Source: Geobacteraceae bacterium
GTDB lineage: Bacteria; Desulfobacterota; Desulfuromonadia; Geobacterales; Geobacteraceae
Assembly (NCBI GenBank): GCA_009773645.1
Contig: WSYB01000008.1
Coordinates: 62,001-126,000, forward strand
DNA length: 64,000 nucleotides
Direction: 5' to 3'
Shown: positions 7,945-18,164 of the stretch, in pieces
How positions within the stretch are numbered: position 1 is the stretch's first letter
Layout of the letters: every line of letters starts with the position of its first letter
The notes under the pieces: generated by a model
Databases searched by the model: none
The model's input: the letters and a program-made list of their open reading frames with translations, nothing else
Told to the model about the DNA's origin: nothing
Translations under genes and position numbers: made by a program

Positions 7945-8014
7945 ACCGAAAGGGAACCCGACCATGAGAACCTGTAACGACTGAAGGAACGCAGTCCCAA
8001 AGTGAGGTGGAGCC

Positions 8015-8452
8015 ATGAACACAGAGGTAATTGACGAAGCGATCGACAAATATGTCCATGAGCGGATGGAGCAGGGGAAGAAAAAGGCAAGTGAGCGTTT
8101 CCTCGCTTACGTCTATCTGAAGCACGGTGGCGACGATCTCCTTGAGTTCATGAAGAAGGTTGGGGGGCTCTCCCGCTACTATATCGATTTTCTCAAGGTC
8201 ATGGAGAACCCTTTCAAGGGGCCTGAAGTTGCCTGGCTCGCCTCGATGCTCACCATTGCCGTATATGCATGCATTTTGATGGCGTCGGAAGAAAGCAGAC
8301 TCCTGGGTATATGTCTCTTTTCAGGAACCCTGGCCAATGGCTGGTTTCTGATCAGCGCACTGGCAAAAAAATGGTGCGACACAGGGGTGATGATAGCCAT
8401 CTACCGAGAAATCGTGGAAATTATCGAAAAAGAGGCGGAAAGCAAGGCTTAA
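8015..8452 (+). CDS. Small membrane protein of unknown function
   Basis: A 145-residue protein with a charged helical N-terminal half (EAIDKYVHERMEQGKKKASERF) and two predicted membrane segments in the second half (WLASMLTIAVYACILMA; LLGICLFSGTLANGWFLISA), then a short charged tail. A GTGAGGTGG ribosome site precedes the ATG. No family recognised. It forms a single-gene unit between a palindromic upstream region and a strong terminator. Confidence 0.65.
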   Translation: MNTEVIDEAIDKYVHERMEQGKKKASERFLAYVYLKHGGDDLLEFMKKVGGLSRYYIDFLKVMENPFKGPEVAWLASMLTIAVYACILMASEESRLLGICLFSGTLANGWFLISALAKKWCDTGVMIAIYREIVEIIEKEAESKA

Positions 8453-8486
8453 AGGCCCCTTTCCCGCATATAATAAACCTCCTGCC

Positions 8487-8511
8487 GGCGGCCTCTGGGC
8501 CGCCTTTTTTT
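8487..8511 (+). terminator. Intrinsic terminator after the 145-aa gene
   Basis: GGCGGCC (8487-8493) pairs with GGCCGCC in 8497-8504, then seven T. Confidence 0.85.
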
Positions 8512-8576
8512 ACCGTTTTCCCCACGAGAGGGTTTTCCAACTATCCGTTAATGCAGCGAAAAAAATTTGAGATTTA

Positions 8577-10310
8577 ATGCAATCGGGGGAAAATCTGTTA
8601 GACTCTCTTCCCATGGACCTTTCGGAAAACGCACTTAAGGTATTGAGGGCCCGTTACCTCCTGAAGGATGAGGAGGGGCGCGTCATCGAATCCCCCAGGG
8701 AGATGTTCGGACGGATCGCCCGCACCGTGGCCGCTGCCGAGGAACTCTATCACGATGACGCCCGTCTGTGGGAGGAGCGTTTCTTTGATCTCCTCTCGTC
8801 CCTGCGGTTTCTCCCCAACTCACCGGCCATCATGAATGCGGGCAAACCGATGGGGCAGTTGGCTGCCTGTTTCGTGCTGCCGGTGGAAGACTCCATGCAG
8901 AGCATCTTCGATACCCTGAAGAACGCCGCCCTCATTCTGCAGAGCGGCGGAGGCACCGGTTTTTCCTTTTCCAGGCTCCGGCCCAGGGCCGATGTGGTCC
9001 GCTCCACCGGCGGCATAGCCAGCGGCCCGGTTTCCTTCATGAAGATATACAACACCGCCACCGACGTGATCAAGCAGGGGGGGGCGCGGCGCGGCGCGAA
9101 CATGGGCATCCTGCGCATCGACCACCCGGATATTCTGGAATTCATCAGGATAAAGAGGGACGCGGCGGAGCTGACCAACTTCAACATCTCGGTGGCGGTG
9201 ACCGACGCCTTCATGGAGGCGTTGCACAAGGACGAGGAGTACCGGCTTATCAACCCCCGTTCGGTAAAGGTTTCGGGGTCACTCCGGGCACGGGCGGTCT
9301 TCGACGAGATCGTGGAGAGCGCCTGGGAGAGCGGCGATCCGGGACTGATCTTCATCGACCGGATCAACCGGGCCAACCCCACCCCCCACATAGGCGCTTT
9401 TGAGAGCACCAACCCGTGCGGCGAGCAGCCCCTTCTTCCTTATGAGGCGTGTGTCTTAGGCTCCCTTAACCTCTCCAGATATGTTCAAAACGGGGAGGTG
9501 GATTACAATTCGCTCGGCAGGGATGTCAGGATCGCGGTACGCTTTCTGGACGACACCATCGACGCCAACATCTATCCGCTCCCCGCCGTGGAACACATGC
9601 ACAAGGGGAACCGGAAGATCGGGCTCGGTGTGATGGGGTGGGCCGAGCTGCTTATCCTCCTGGGGATACCTTACAACCATAAAAAGGCCTTTTCACTGGC
9701 CCGCAGTCTCATGCGATTCATCAGCGATACGTCAAAGGAGGCGTCCGTGGAACTGGCTGAAAAACGCGGCGTCTTCCCCAACTTCACCGGTTCCGTCTAC
9801 GATGCGCCGGGGATGCCGCGGGTCAGGAACGCCACCACCACCACCATTGCTCCCACCGGCACGCTTGCCATCATTGCCGACTGTTCCAGCGGGATCGAGC
9901 CGCTGTTTGCCGTGGCCTACAAGCGGCTGGTCCTCGATACGGAGCTTGCGGAGATCAACGGGCACTTCGTTAAAATGGCCAGAGAGCGGGGCTTTTATTC
10001 GGAGGAGATGATGGCGGAGGTGCTGCTGCGGGGGAACCTGAAGGGAATCGGTGGAATTCCTCCCGACGTGAAGAGTCTCTTCAGGACGGCGCTGGAAATC
10101 CCCCCCGAAGACCACATCGAGATGCAGGCCGCCTTCCAGGAATACACCGACAATGCGGTTTCCAAGACCGTAAACCTCCCCAGCCGGGCAAAAAAGGAGG
10201 ACGTGGCACGGGCCTATCTCCTCGCCTACGGGAAGGGGTGCAAGGGGATCACCGTCTTCCGTTACGGCGCCAAGCGGGGGACGCTGGTCAGGTTCAGCGA
10301 CGTGGACTGA
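8577..10310 (+). CDS. nrdJ: Adenosylcobalamin-dependent (class II) ribonucleotide reductase, short form
   Basis: Reduces ribonucleotides to deoxyribonucleotides with a B12-generated radical. Class II features: AACFVLPVEDSM (first redox cysteine), GGGTGFSFSRLRP, NPCGEQPLLPYEAC (asparagine, thiyl cysteine, glutamate and second redox cysteine region), TTTIAPTGTLAIIADCSSGIEP, and the end motif GCKGITVFRYG. At 577 residues it stops soon after that motif and lacks an N-terminal ATP-cone and the usual C-terminal cysteine-rich tail that re-reduces the active site. The start is uncertain: neither ATG 8577 nor ATG 8613 has a good ribosome site. Confidence 0.9.
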   Translation: MQSGENLLDSLPMDLSENALKVLRARYLLKDEEGRVIESPREMFGRIARTVAAAEELYHDDARLWEERFFDLLSSLRFLPNSPAIMNAGKPMGQLAACFVLPVEDSMQSIFDTLKNAALILQSGGGTGFSFSRLRPRADVVRSTGGIASGPVSFMKIYNTATDVIKQGGARRGANMGILRIDHPDILEFIRIKRDAAELTNFNISVAVTDAFMEALHKDEEYRLINPRSVKVSGSLRARAVFDEIVESAWESGDPGLIFIDRINRANPTPHIGAFESTNPCGEQPLLPYEACVLGSLNLSRYVQNGEVDYNSLGRDVRIAVRFLDDTIDANIYPLPAVEHMHKGNRKIGLGVMGWAELLILLGIPYNHKKAFSLARSLMRFISDTSKEASVELAEKRGVFPNFTGSVYDAPGMPRVRNATTTTIAPTGTLAIIADCSSGIEPLFAVAYKRLVLDTELAEINGHFVKMARERGFYSEEMMAEVLLRGNLKGIGGIPPDVKSLFRTALEIPPEDHIEMQAAFQEYTDNAVSKTVNLPSRAKKEDVARAYLLAYGKGCKGITVFRYGAKRGTLVRFSDVD

Positions 10311-10346
10311 CAGGGAATGGCGGGAGAGGGAAAAGGAGCCTTTGTT

Positions 10347-11504
10347 ATGGACGACGAACTGACCGGACAGCAGAGGGCATTTCAGGAGTCAGTAAGGGAT
10401 TTTGCCCGGGCCGAGCTGGCACCGGGGGCGGGGAAGAGGGACGAAACGGGAGAGTTTCCCCTGGCCGCCGTGAAGAAGATGGCGCAGATGGGGCTTCTGG
10501 GGATTGCCATCCCTTCCGCTTACGGCGGCCAGGGGCTGGACTTTACGAGCTACACCCTCGCCGTGGAGGAGCTTGCCCGGGCCGATGCGGCTGCCACCAT
10601 CACCCTTCTTGCCCACATGCTCTGCGCTACCCATATTCTGAATTTCGGCTCCGAGGAGCAGAAACGGTGCTTTCTCGTTCCCCTGGCGCAAGGCGAGGTC
10701 ATCGGGGCGTGGGCGCTCACAGAGCCCGGCGGTGGAAGCGACGCTGCCGGCCTTCGGACGGAAGCCGCGGCCGCCGGTGACGGGTGGCGGCTTACTGGAA
10801 GCAAGTATTTCATCACCAACGGCTCCAAAGCCGGGACGTTTGTGGTCATGGCCGCCACCGATCGCTCCCGTGGGGCGAAGGGAATCTCCGCCTTCATCGT
10901 CGAAGGCTCCTTGCCGGGACTCACACGGGGGAAGAACATCGATAAGCTCGGCTTCCGGGCGAGCGACACGACGGCCCTCATGCTTGACAACGTTCCGGTT
11001 CCCCCGGACCGCCTCCTCGGGGAGCAGAACAGCGGTTTCGCCCAGGCGATGGATATCCTCGACGCAGGAAGGGTGGGACTGGCGGCCATGGCGATCGGGA
11101 TCGCGCGGGGATGTCTGGAGGAGAGCCTCAGCTACGCAAAAGGGCGGCATGCGTTCGATCATCCTATTGCCGATTTCCAGGCGATCCAGTGGATGCTCGC
11201 CGACATGGCGACGGAGATCGATGCGGCGCGGCTCCTCGTCCGCCGGGCGGCGCGGCTTAAGGATGCGGGGATGCGGTTCACAAGAGAAGCGGCCATGGCC
11301 AAGTTGTTCGCCTCGGAGGCGGCCATGCGGGCGGCGGTGAAAGGGGTGCAGATCCATGGCGGCTACGGCTATACGCGGGTCTATCCGGTGGAGCGTTACT
11401 TCCGTGAAGCCAAGCTCTGTGAGATCGGCGAGGGGACTTCGGAGATGCAGCGGATGGTCATTGCGCGGGAACTGCTAAAGACAGTTCAAGGTTCTACGTT
11501 CTAA
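10347..11504 (+). CDS. Acyl-CoA dehydrogenase
   Basis: An FAD enzyme forming a 2,3-double bond in an acyl-CoA and passing electrons to ETF. The 385-residue length and the motifs [39 protein letters not shown] and [18 protein letters not shown] are typical; the last holds a glutamate at the usual catalytic-base position of short-chain enzymes. The ATG at 10347 follows AAAGGAG; the in-frame ATG at 10317 is before that site. It heads a run with a thiolase-fold protein and DUF35 partner. The tail VQGSTF and stop fall inside a heptamer-repeat arm. Confidence 0.9.
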   Translation: MDDELTGQQRAFQESVRDFARAELAPGAGKRDETGEFPLAAVKKMAQMGLLGIAIPSAYGGQGLDFTSYTLAVEELARADAAATITLLAHMLCATHILNFGSEEQKRCFLVPLAQGEVIGAWALTEPGGGSDAAGLRTEAAAAGDGWRLTGSKYFITNGSKAGTFVVMAATDRSRGAKGISAFIVEGSLPGLTRGKNIDKLGFRASDTTALMLDNVPVPPDRLLGEQNSGFAQAMDILDAGRVGLAAMAIGIARGCLEESLSYAKGRHAFDHPIADFQAIQWMLADMATEIDAARLLVRRAARLKDAGMRFTREAAMAKLFASEAAMRAAVKGVQIHGGYGYTRVYPVERYFREAKLCEIGEGTSEMQRMVIARELLKTVQGSTF

Positions 11505-11568
11505 GTTCAACGTTAAAAACCTCGACCTTGAACATAGAACATAGAACGTAGAACATAGAACGTAGAAC
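11484..11568. repeat. Palindromic heptamer-repeat element (GTTCTAC / GTAGAAC words)
   Basis: Left arm GTTCAAG, GTTCTAC, GTTCTAA, GTTCAAC (11484-11511); right arm of words such as ATAGAAC and GTAGAAC (to 11568). The arms are reverse complements in 7-bp steps. The TAA of GTTCTAA is the stop codon of the acyl-CoA dehydrogenase. Confidence 0.8.
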
Positions 11569-11587
11569 AACCTCCAAAGGAGGAACC

Positions 11588-12883
11588 ATGCGTCCGGTCT
11601 ACATGATCTCCGGCGGTATCACGAAGTTCGCCAAGGCCCATCCCGAAAAGGACTTCCGTCTCATGGTGAAGGAGGCGTTCGACTACGCCCTGGCGGACCT
11701 CCCCGGCCTCACCAGGGAATTGATCGACGGAAGCGTCTGCTCCTACTTCTCCGACCACTTCACCCGTCAGCTCAAGGCTGGCGCCATGGTGCAGGACTAC
11801 TTGGGGCTCTGCCCGAAGCCCTCCCGGCGGATCGAAGGGGGAGGGGCGACCGGCGGCCTTTGCTTCCAGGCGGCGTGGGAGGCGGTTGCCTCGGGGAGGA
11901 TGGAGGTATGCCTCTCCATGGGGTTCGAGACCATGAGCCGGGTCAACACCTGGAAGGGGAACGAGTTCATCGCCCTTGCCTCGGACACCAACTTCGACTA
12001 TCCGGTGGGCGGCTTCTACACCGGCTATTACGCCATGATGGTGCGACGTCACATGCATGAATTCGGCACCACGGTGGAGCAAATGGCCAAGGTCGCCGTC
12101 AAGAACCACCGCAACGCCCTTCACAACCCCTATGCCCAGAGTCCGGGAGAACTTTCCATCGAAGATGTCCGTTCGTCCCCGATGGTTGCCACCCCCCTTA
12201 CCATCCTCGACTGCTGCCAGATGTCGGACGGCGCGGCAGTGGCGGTCCTTGCCTCCGAAGAGGTGGCGCAGCGGCTCTCTTCCCGGCCGGTCCGGATTAC
12301 CGGGGTCGGGTGCGGCACCGACGCCATGCGCATGGCGGACCGTCCCCGCGGGGAGGTGATACTCCTCCCCCACGAGTCGGCGGAGGAGTACCGGGACCTC
12401 ACGTACCCGGGTGTCCACTCCTTCCGCGGGGGAAGGATGGCGGCAAAGCTTGCCTACGGCATGGCCGGGATTACCGATCCGGCAAGGGAGCTGGACTTTG
12501 TGGAACTCCATGATGCCTACACTTCGTCCGAGATTCAGACATACGAAGACCTGGGACTCTGCCGTTACGGCGAGGGGGGAAGCTTCGCAGATGCGGGAGC
12601 CCCGTTTTTGCCCCACATTACGTACGGCCTCTCCTTCTCCGGTGATGACAGGTGGCGGCGGGTGCCGGTGAACCCCTCCGGCGGCCTCTTGGCCTGTGGT
12701 CATCCGGTGGGGGCGACCGGACTTATGCAGGCGGTCTTCGCCTTCTGGCAGTTGCAGGGGGCGATCGGGAAGCACCTGGGGAATGATACCCTCCAGATCA
12801 GGGATGCCGGGCGGGGGCTCATTCACAGCCATGCGGGGACGGGGACGTATATTACCGTCTCGGTTCTGGAAAGGTCGGAATAA
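11588..12883 (+). CDS. Thiolase-fold protein, lipid-transfer/SCP2-thiolase type, nucleophile cysteine absent
   Basis: A 431-residue thiolase-superfamily protein. The C-terminal catalytic signatures are present (VELHDAYTSSE; NPSGGLLACGHPVGATG). At the usual position of the acyl-accepting cysteine (ACASG in true thiolases) it reads EGGGATGG, a glycine. With the DUF35 protein next door this resembles the Ltp2/DUF35 pairs of steroid catabolism, which act as aldolases, more than a beta-ketothiolase. Preceded by AAAGGAGGAACC. Substrate unknown; the neighbouring acyl-CoA dehydrogenase and acetoacetyl-CoA synthetase suggest acyl-CoA chemistry. Confidence 0.85.
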   Translation: MRPVYMISGGITKFAKAHPEKDFRLMVKEAFDYALADLPGLTRELIDGSVCSYFSDHFTRQLKAGAMVQDYLGLCPKPSRRIEGGGATGGLCFQAAWEAVASGRMEVCLSMGFETMSRVNTWKGNEFIALASDTNFDYPVGGFYTGYYAMMVRRHMHEFGTTVEQMAKVAVKNHRNALHNPYAQSPGELSIEDVRSSPMVATPLTILDCCQMSDGAAVAVLASEEVAQRLSSRPVRITGVGCGTDAMRMADRPRGEVILLPHESAEEYRDLTYPGVHSFRGGRMAAKLAYGMAGITDPARELDFVELHDAYTSSEIQTYEDLGLCRYGEGGSFADAGAPFLPHITYGLSFSGDDRWRRVPVNPSGGLLACGHPVGATGLMQAVFAFWQLQGAIGKHLGNDTLQIRDAGRGLIHSHAGTGTYITVSVLERSE

Positions 12884-12885
12884 AG

Positions 12886-13013
12886 GTACGAGGTACGAGG
12901 TACGAGGATCGAGGTTCGAGGTTCTAGGTTCTAGGATCGAGGTACGAGGTCTGAGGATTTTTCCTCGTTCCTCGTTCCTAGGTCCTAAGTCCTAGGTCCT
13001 AGGTCCTCCGTCT
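12886..13013. repeat. Long palindromic heptamer-repeat element (GAGGTAC / CCTCGTT words)
   Basis: About eleven left-arm words of type GAGGTAC, GAGGTTC, TAGGTTC and GAGGATC are followed, after a short T-rich turn, by right-arm words such as CCTCGTT, CCTAGGT and CCTAAGT. It fills most of the gap between the thiolase-fold gene and the DUF35 gene. Confidence 0.8.
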
Positions 13014-13084
13014 TCGCTCCTGTTTCAGGCTGCATCGGGAGCTTTTGACGAATTCGTCGGAAACAGACTCCAGGGGGGAATAGC

Positions 13085-13564
13085 ATGGGAAAGGACGCCA
13101 AGCTGCCTGAAACCGAGGAAGGATCGGTCCTCTTCAACCTCGACCCGATCATCGTCAAGTACCATTACGAGATCGACTACCTCCACTCCTACGCCCAGGA
13201 CTCGCCGTTTTTCGCGGGCCTGGCGAAAAAAAAGCTCCTGGGGAGCCGCTGCACGGTGTGCGGTTACACGTACGCCACCCCGCGCGGGCACTGCATGGAA
13301 TGCGGCGAGCCGACCGCATGGGTCGAGCTGCCCCTGGAGGGGAAAGTTCATACGTACACCACCTGCCATTTCGGCGGAGAGGCCTTCCTCAAGGAGACGC
13401 CGTATACCCTGATTCTAGTGGAATTCGACGGGATCGATACCCTCTTCCTCTCCCGCATCGTCGGCGCGGAGCCGGACGAGGTGCGGATCGGCATGCCCGT
13501 GCGGGCGCGGTTTCTTCGCAACTGCAAGTTCCGACCGACCGATGTTTATTTCGTGCCGCTTTAG
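13085..13564 (+). CDS. DUF35 (zinc ribbon plus OB-fold) acyl-CoA-binding partner protein
   Basis: A 159-residue protein with an N-terminal helix, a rubredoxin-like zinc ribbon (CTVCGYTYATPRGHCMECG, four cysteines) and an OB-fold domain (GKVHTYTTCHF onward). In known systems DUF35 proteins bind the CoA substrate and form complexes with thiolases, HMG-CoA synthase or Ltp2-like aldolases. Here it directly follows a thiolase-fold gene, so it is almost certainly that protein's partner. An AGGGGGGAATAGC ribosome site precedes the ATG. Confidence 0.88.
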   Translation: MGKDAKLPETEEGSVLFNLDPIIVKYHYEIDYLHSYAQDSPFFAGLAKKKLLGSRCTVCGYTYATPRGHCMECGEPTAWVELPLEGKVHTYTTCHFGGEAFLKETPYTLILVEFDGIDTLFLSRIVGAEPDEVRIGMPVRARFLRNCKFRPTDVYFVPL

Positions 13565-13618
13565 CAGGCTGTTGAAAAACTACTGCGGGGCCGGTTTGCG
13601 GTGTTTTATCCGGCAGCC

Positions 13619-15580
<1,962 letters not shown>

Positions 15581-15625
15581 CGCGGTTTTCCCATTCCCCC
15601 GTGGTTGTACTAAGGGGAGGAGCGG

Positions 15626-16225
15626 CTATTTGTTCTGGTGGGTCTTGACGATCTTGATCTCGCCGGAAGACATGTCGTAGACCCAGCCGTGAAGGTTGAG
15701 CTTCTTGTCCGTCATGGCCTTTCTGACAAAGGGATATTCCTGCAGGTGCTCCACTTGCAGCCGGACGTTTTCCTCGACGATGAGTTTCATCCTTTGTTCC
15801 CTGGGCATCTCGATGTGCAGCGCCCTGATCTTTTCATCCACCCGTTCCTTGGCTTTGTAGGCATTGATCAGCCAGATCGGGATGTATTTGTCTTCGCCGT
15901 TGTCCTCGTCCAGGGCGTTGATCCCGCCGCAGCCATAATGTCCGCAAATAATGATATCCGGTATGTAGAGGTGGTTGATGGAGAATTCCAGGACCGCCGA
16001 GAGGTTCCAGTCGTTGGTTGCCACGATATTCCCCACGTTGCGATGGGTAAAGACCTCCCCTGCCTTGGTCTGGGTTATGGTGTTGACGGGCACTCGCGAA
16101 TCGGAACACCCGATCCAGAGGACGGTCGGTTTCTGATCCTTGACCAGCGTGGCGAAGAATTCCTTCTCCTTTTCAAAGGTTTCCGCCACGAACCTTTTGT
16201 TACCTTCCAGCAGCGTGGTTATCAT
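15626..16225 (-). CDS. Beta-class carbonic anhydrase
   Basis: Interconverts carbon dioxide and bicarbonate with a zinc ion. The 199-residue protein carries all zinc ligands and the Asp-Arg dyad: IGCSDSRVP near residue 40, then CGHYGCGG near residue 100. The R-N-V-G-N-I segment is also typical. A GGAGGAATTCC ribosome site lies just before the ATG at 16225. It is probably cytoplasmic, as no signal peptide is seen. It could be read with the acetoacetyl-CoA synthetase gene downstream. Confidence 0.93.
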   Translation of the reverse strand: MITTLLEGNKRFVAETFEKEKEFFATLVKDQKPTVLWIGCSDSRVPVNTITQTKAGEVFTHRNVGNIVATNDWNLSAVLEFSINHLYIPDIIICGHYGCGGINALDEDNGEDKYIPIWLINAYKAKERVDEKIRALHIEMPREQRMKLIVEENVRLQVEHLQEYPFVRKAMTDKKLNLHGWVYDMSSGEIKIVKTHQNK

Positions 16226-16349
16226 GGAATTCCTCCTTCAACCCGGGTGGAAAACTCACAATAATTTTACTCACATGCAGGCAAAATAGCAAGCAAAACG
16301 GCGTTTTGATTTTGAGCGAAAAAGGTACCCCGTATCTGCCGAAGGCTTA

Positions 16350-16769
16350 TTATCCTTCAACCGTAGCAGGGGGCTCCTGGAGAACCATGTGGGTGACGGT
16401 GCCGTGGGCGATGAGCCGGCCGTTTCCGTCCGTGACTTGCACGGCCAGGCTTGCAGTACGCTTTCCCAGGTGGAGTAGTTCCGAACGGGCCGTGAGGAGG
16501 TCGCCGACCTGGGCGGGCCGGACGTAATTGATGTTCAGGTTGGTGGTGGTTGTGAGGCGGCCGGAGGGGAGGAGCGGCCGGGGAAAGAAACTGACCGTAT
16601 CCACGAGGGTCGCTATCAGCCCGCCGTGGGCCCCGCCGAAATAGTTGCCGTGCATTTCAGCCACTTCCACTTCCATGACGGCATGGCGCGCGCCGATCTC
16701 CGTCAGGCGAATCCCCAGAGTGCGCAACAGTGGTATGTCGTTGCCCGATTCGAGTGTGGCAGGCTCCAT
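16350..16769 (-). CDS. PaaI-family hotdog thioesterase
   Basis: A single hotdog domain of 139 residues, likely hydrolysing acyl-CoA esters. The core motif HGNYFGGAHGGLIATLVDT (about residues 50-70) matches the PaaI HxNxxGxxHGG...D active-site pattern, and TTTNLNINYVRPAQ is the usual substrate-side strand. I prefer the ATG at 16769, preceded by GGGAGAG; the frame extends to an ATG at 16790 with no ribosome site. It sits with acyl-CoA genes but is separately expressed. Confidence 0.85.
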   Translation of the reverse strand: MEPATLESGNDIPLLRTLGIRLTEIGARHAVMEVEVAEMHGNYFGGAHGGLIATLVDTVSFFPRPLLPSGRLTTTTNLNINYVRPAQVGDLLTARSELLHLGKRTASLAVQVTDGNGRLIAHGTVTHMVLQEPPATVEG

Positions 16770-16833
16770 GGTGGTCTCTCCCGTCAACATACCCGGTCTT
16801 TCTCGTTATGCCAACCCGTAAATCAATGGTGGA

Positions 16834-17346
16834 TCATTGGGCATGTGCATTTTCAGGTAGCGGGTTCTTCTCAACCGGTTTCCACTTTTGCGCCAGCCGC
16901 TTTGCCTTGGCGATCTGGTCAGGGGTCATCTCCCCGGCGATCTTGTCCCTGTTGTCCCGTCCTGCCGCCAGCTTCCGGGATGCGGCCAGGGTGAACCATT
17001 TGTAGGCCTGGACATAATCCTTCTCAACACCGAGGCCGGTGGCATAGAGCCCCCCCAGGTTATTCTGGGCTTCGGCAAGTCCCTGATCCGCCGCCCTGCG
17101 GAACCATTTGGCCGCCTTGGCGTAGTCCTGCCGGACACCTTCACCCTTGCGGTACATCACCCCCAACTCCTGCTGTGCCACGGCGCTTCCCTGTTCCGCC
17201 AGGGGCTTCAGTGCATCGAACGTTGCTTTTGCATGGGGCCGCCTGTCGGTCCCCTTCCTGGCTTCAGAGCCTGCCGCAGCGTAGGATGCCATTTCCATGA
17301 CCATAAGTAAGAGAACAACCAGCCGCATAAAATTTCTTGTCTTCAT
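16834..17346 (-). CDS. Exported Sel1-like repeat protein
   Basis: A 170-residue protein with a signal peptide (RLVVLLLMVMEMASYAAA) and three Sel1/TPR-like repeats (AEQGSAVAQQELGVMY, AADQGLAEAQNNLGGLY, AYKWFTLAAS). Such repeats mediate protein binding, usually in the periplasm. The ATG at 17346 follows GGCAGGAG and immediately precedes the signal; a longer open frame to 17508 would bury the signal inside and is rejected. No partner is evident nearby. Confidence 0.82.
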   Translation of the reverse strand: MKTRNFMRLVVLLLMVMEMASYAAAGSEARKGTDRRPHAKATFDALKPLAEQGSAVAQQELGVMYRKGEGVRQDYAKAAKWFRRAADQGLAEAQNNLGGLYATGLGVEKDYVQAYKWFTLAASRKLAAGRDNRDKIAGEMTPDQIAKAKRLAQKWKPVEKNPLPENAHAQ

Positions 17347-17565
17347 ATTCTCCTGCCGCCCGTCAAAAAATGAATATATACCCCGCCTGTCTTGCCTTAT
17401 CCGGCCGCTGTTCTGAAAAGTACGGACAGATGTATTTGCATGATTCATGAAGAACAAATCGGTCCCCATTTTCCTTATATTGTATGGATTGTCAACGTAA
17501 ATTTCCAAAGAGGTTGATGAGAAATAGCCCTGAAAGACATGCTTCAGCAGGGGGTCAGGGAAAAA

Positions 17566-18075
17566 CTAATCACCTATGACCTTGAGTATGCCGAGGAGGA
17601 GGTCGGCAGGCGTGGGAGGACAGCCGGGGATATGGGCGTCCACTGGTATGACGTTGCTGATCTTCCCCAGAGAGGCGTAGCTTTCTCCGAAAATCCCGCC
17701 GTCGCAGGCGCAGTCCCCGACTGCAACCACAATCTTCGGGCTCGGCGTGGCCATATAAGTCCTTTTGAGCGCGATCTCCATATTTACTGAAACCGGGCCG
17801 GTCACGAGGAGCATGTCCGCAAATCGGGGGGAGGCGGTGAAGTTGATGCCGAAGCGCTCACAGTTGTAGACGGCATTGTTCATGGCGTGGATCTCCAGTT
17901 CGCACCCGTTGCAGGAGCCCGCATCCACCTCCCGGATGGTGAGGCTGCGGTGGAATTTCCTTCTGATCGCATCCTCAAGCTGTGCGCCGATCTCGACGAC
18001 TTCCGCCTCGACCTCGACGGGGAGCGGTTCGGTAACTACACCGGTGCGAAATATCTGATGAAGAATCCTTAGCAT
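17566..18075 (-). CDS. ehrS: Ehr1 small subunit (HycG/NuoB-like)
   Basis: The electron-transfer subunit that contacts the large subunit. The 169-residue protein keeps all four ligands of the proximal [4Fe-4S] cluster: GSCNGCE, GDCACDGG, IPGCPPTP. It is the last gene of the Ehr1 operon, after the large subunit. Unlike the Ehr2 counterpart it has no ferredoxin domain, and no separate ferredoxin-like subunit (HycB/HyfH type) is found in the operon. The homologous group-4 hydrogenase or complex I subunit would look the same; the Ehr assignment comes from the large subunit. Confidence 0.88.
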   Translation of the reverse strand: MLRILHQIFRTGVVTEPLPVEVEAEVVEIGAQLEDAIRRKFHRSLTIREVDAGSCNGCELEIHAMNNAVYNCERFGINFTASPRFADMLLVTGPVSVNMEIALKRTYMATPSPKIVVAVGDCACDGGIFGESYASLGKISNVIPVDAHIPGCPPTPADLLLGILKVIGD

Positions 18076-18092
18076 GATTGTCTCTCAAAATC

Positions 18093-18163
18093 AAGGTACG
18101 AGGAACGAGGAACTAGGTTCGAGGTTTAAAGTCCTCGCGCCTCGATCCTAGGACCTCGAACCT
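18093..18163. repeat. Palindromic heptamer-repeat element (GAGGAAC / CCTCGAT words)
   Basis: GAGGTTC-type words (18093-18124) face CCTCGCG, CCTCGAT, CCTAGGA, CCTCGAA (18131-18162) between the Ehr1 large and small subunit genes. Confidence 0.75.
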
Positions 18164-18164
18164 T

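Noticed and set aside
7885-8014. Second GEMM or other known riboswitch before the 145-residue gene
   Set aside because: None of the conserved GEMM blocks (AAACC, GNAA-type loop, GGUUGCCG) is present, and no other known aptamer pattern fits.
12886-13013. CRISPR array
   Set aside because: The repeats are only 7 bp with no spacers, and the halves are reverse complements; this is a palindromic heptamer element.
17347-17508. N-terminal extension of the Sel1-repeat protein
   Set aside because: It would place the signal peptide internally; the ATG at 17346 has a good ribosome site right before the signal.
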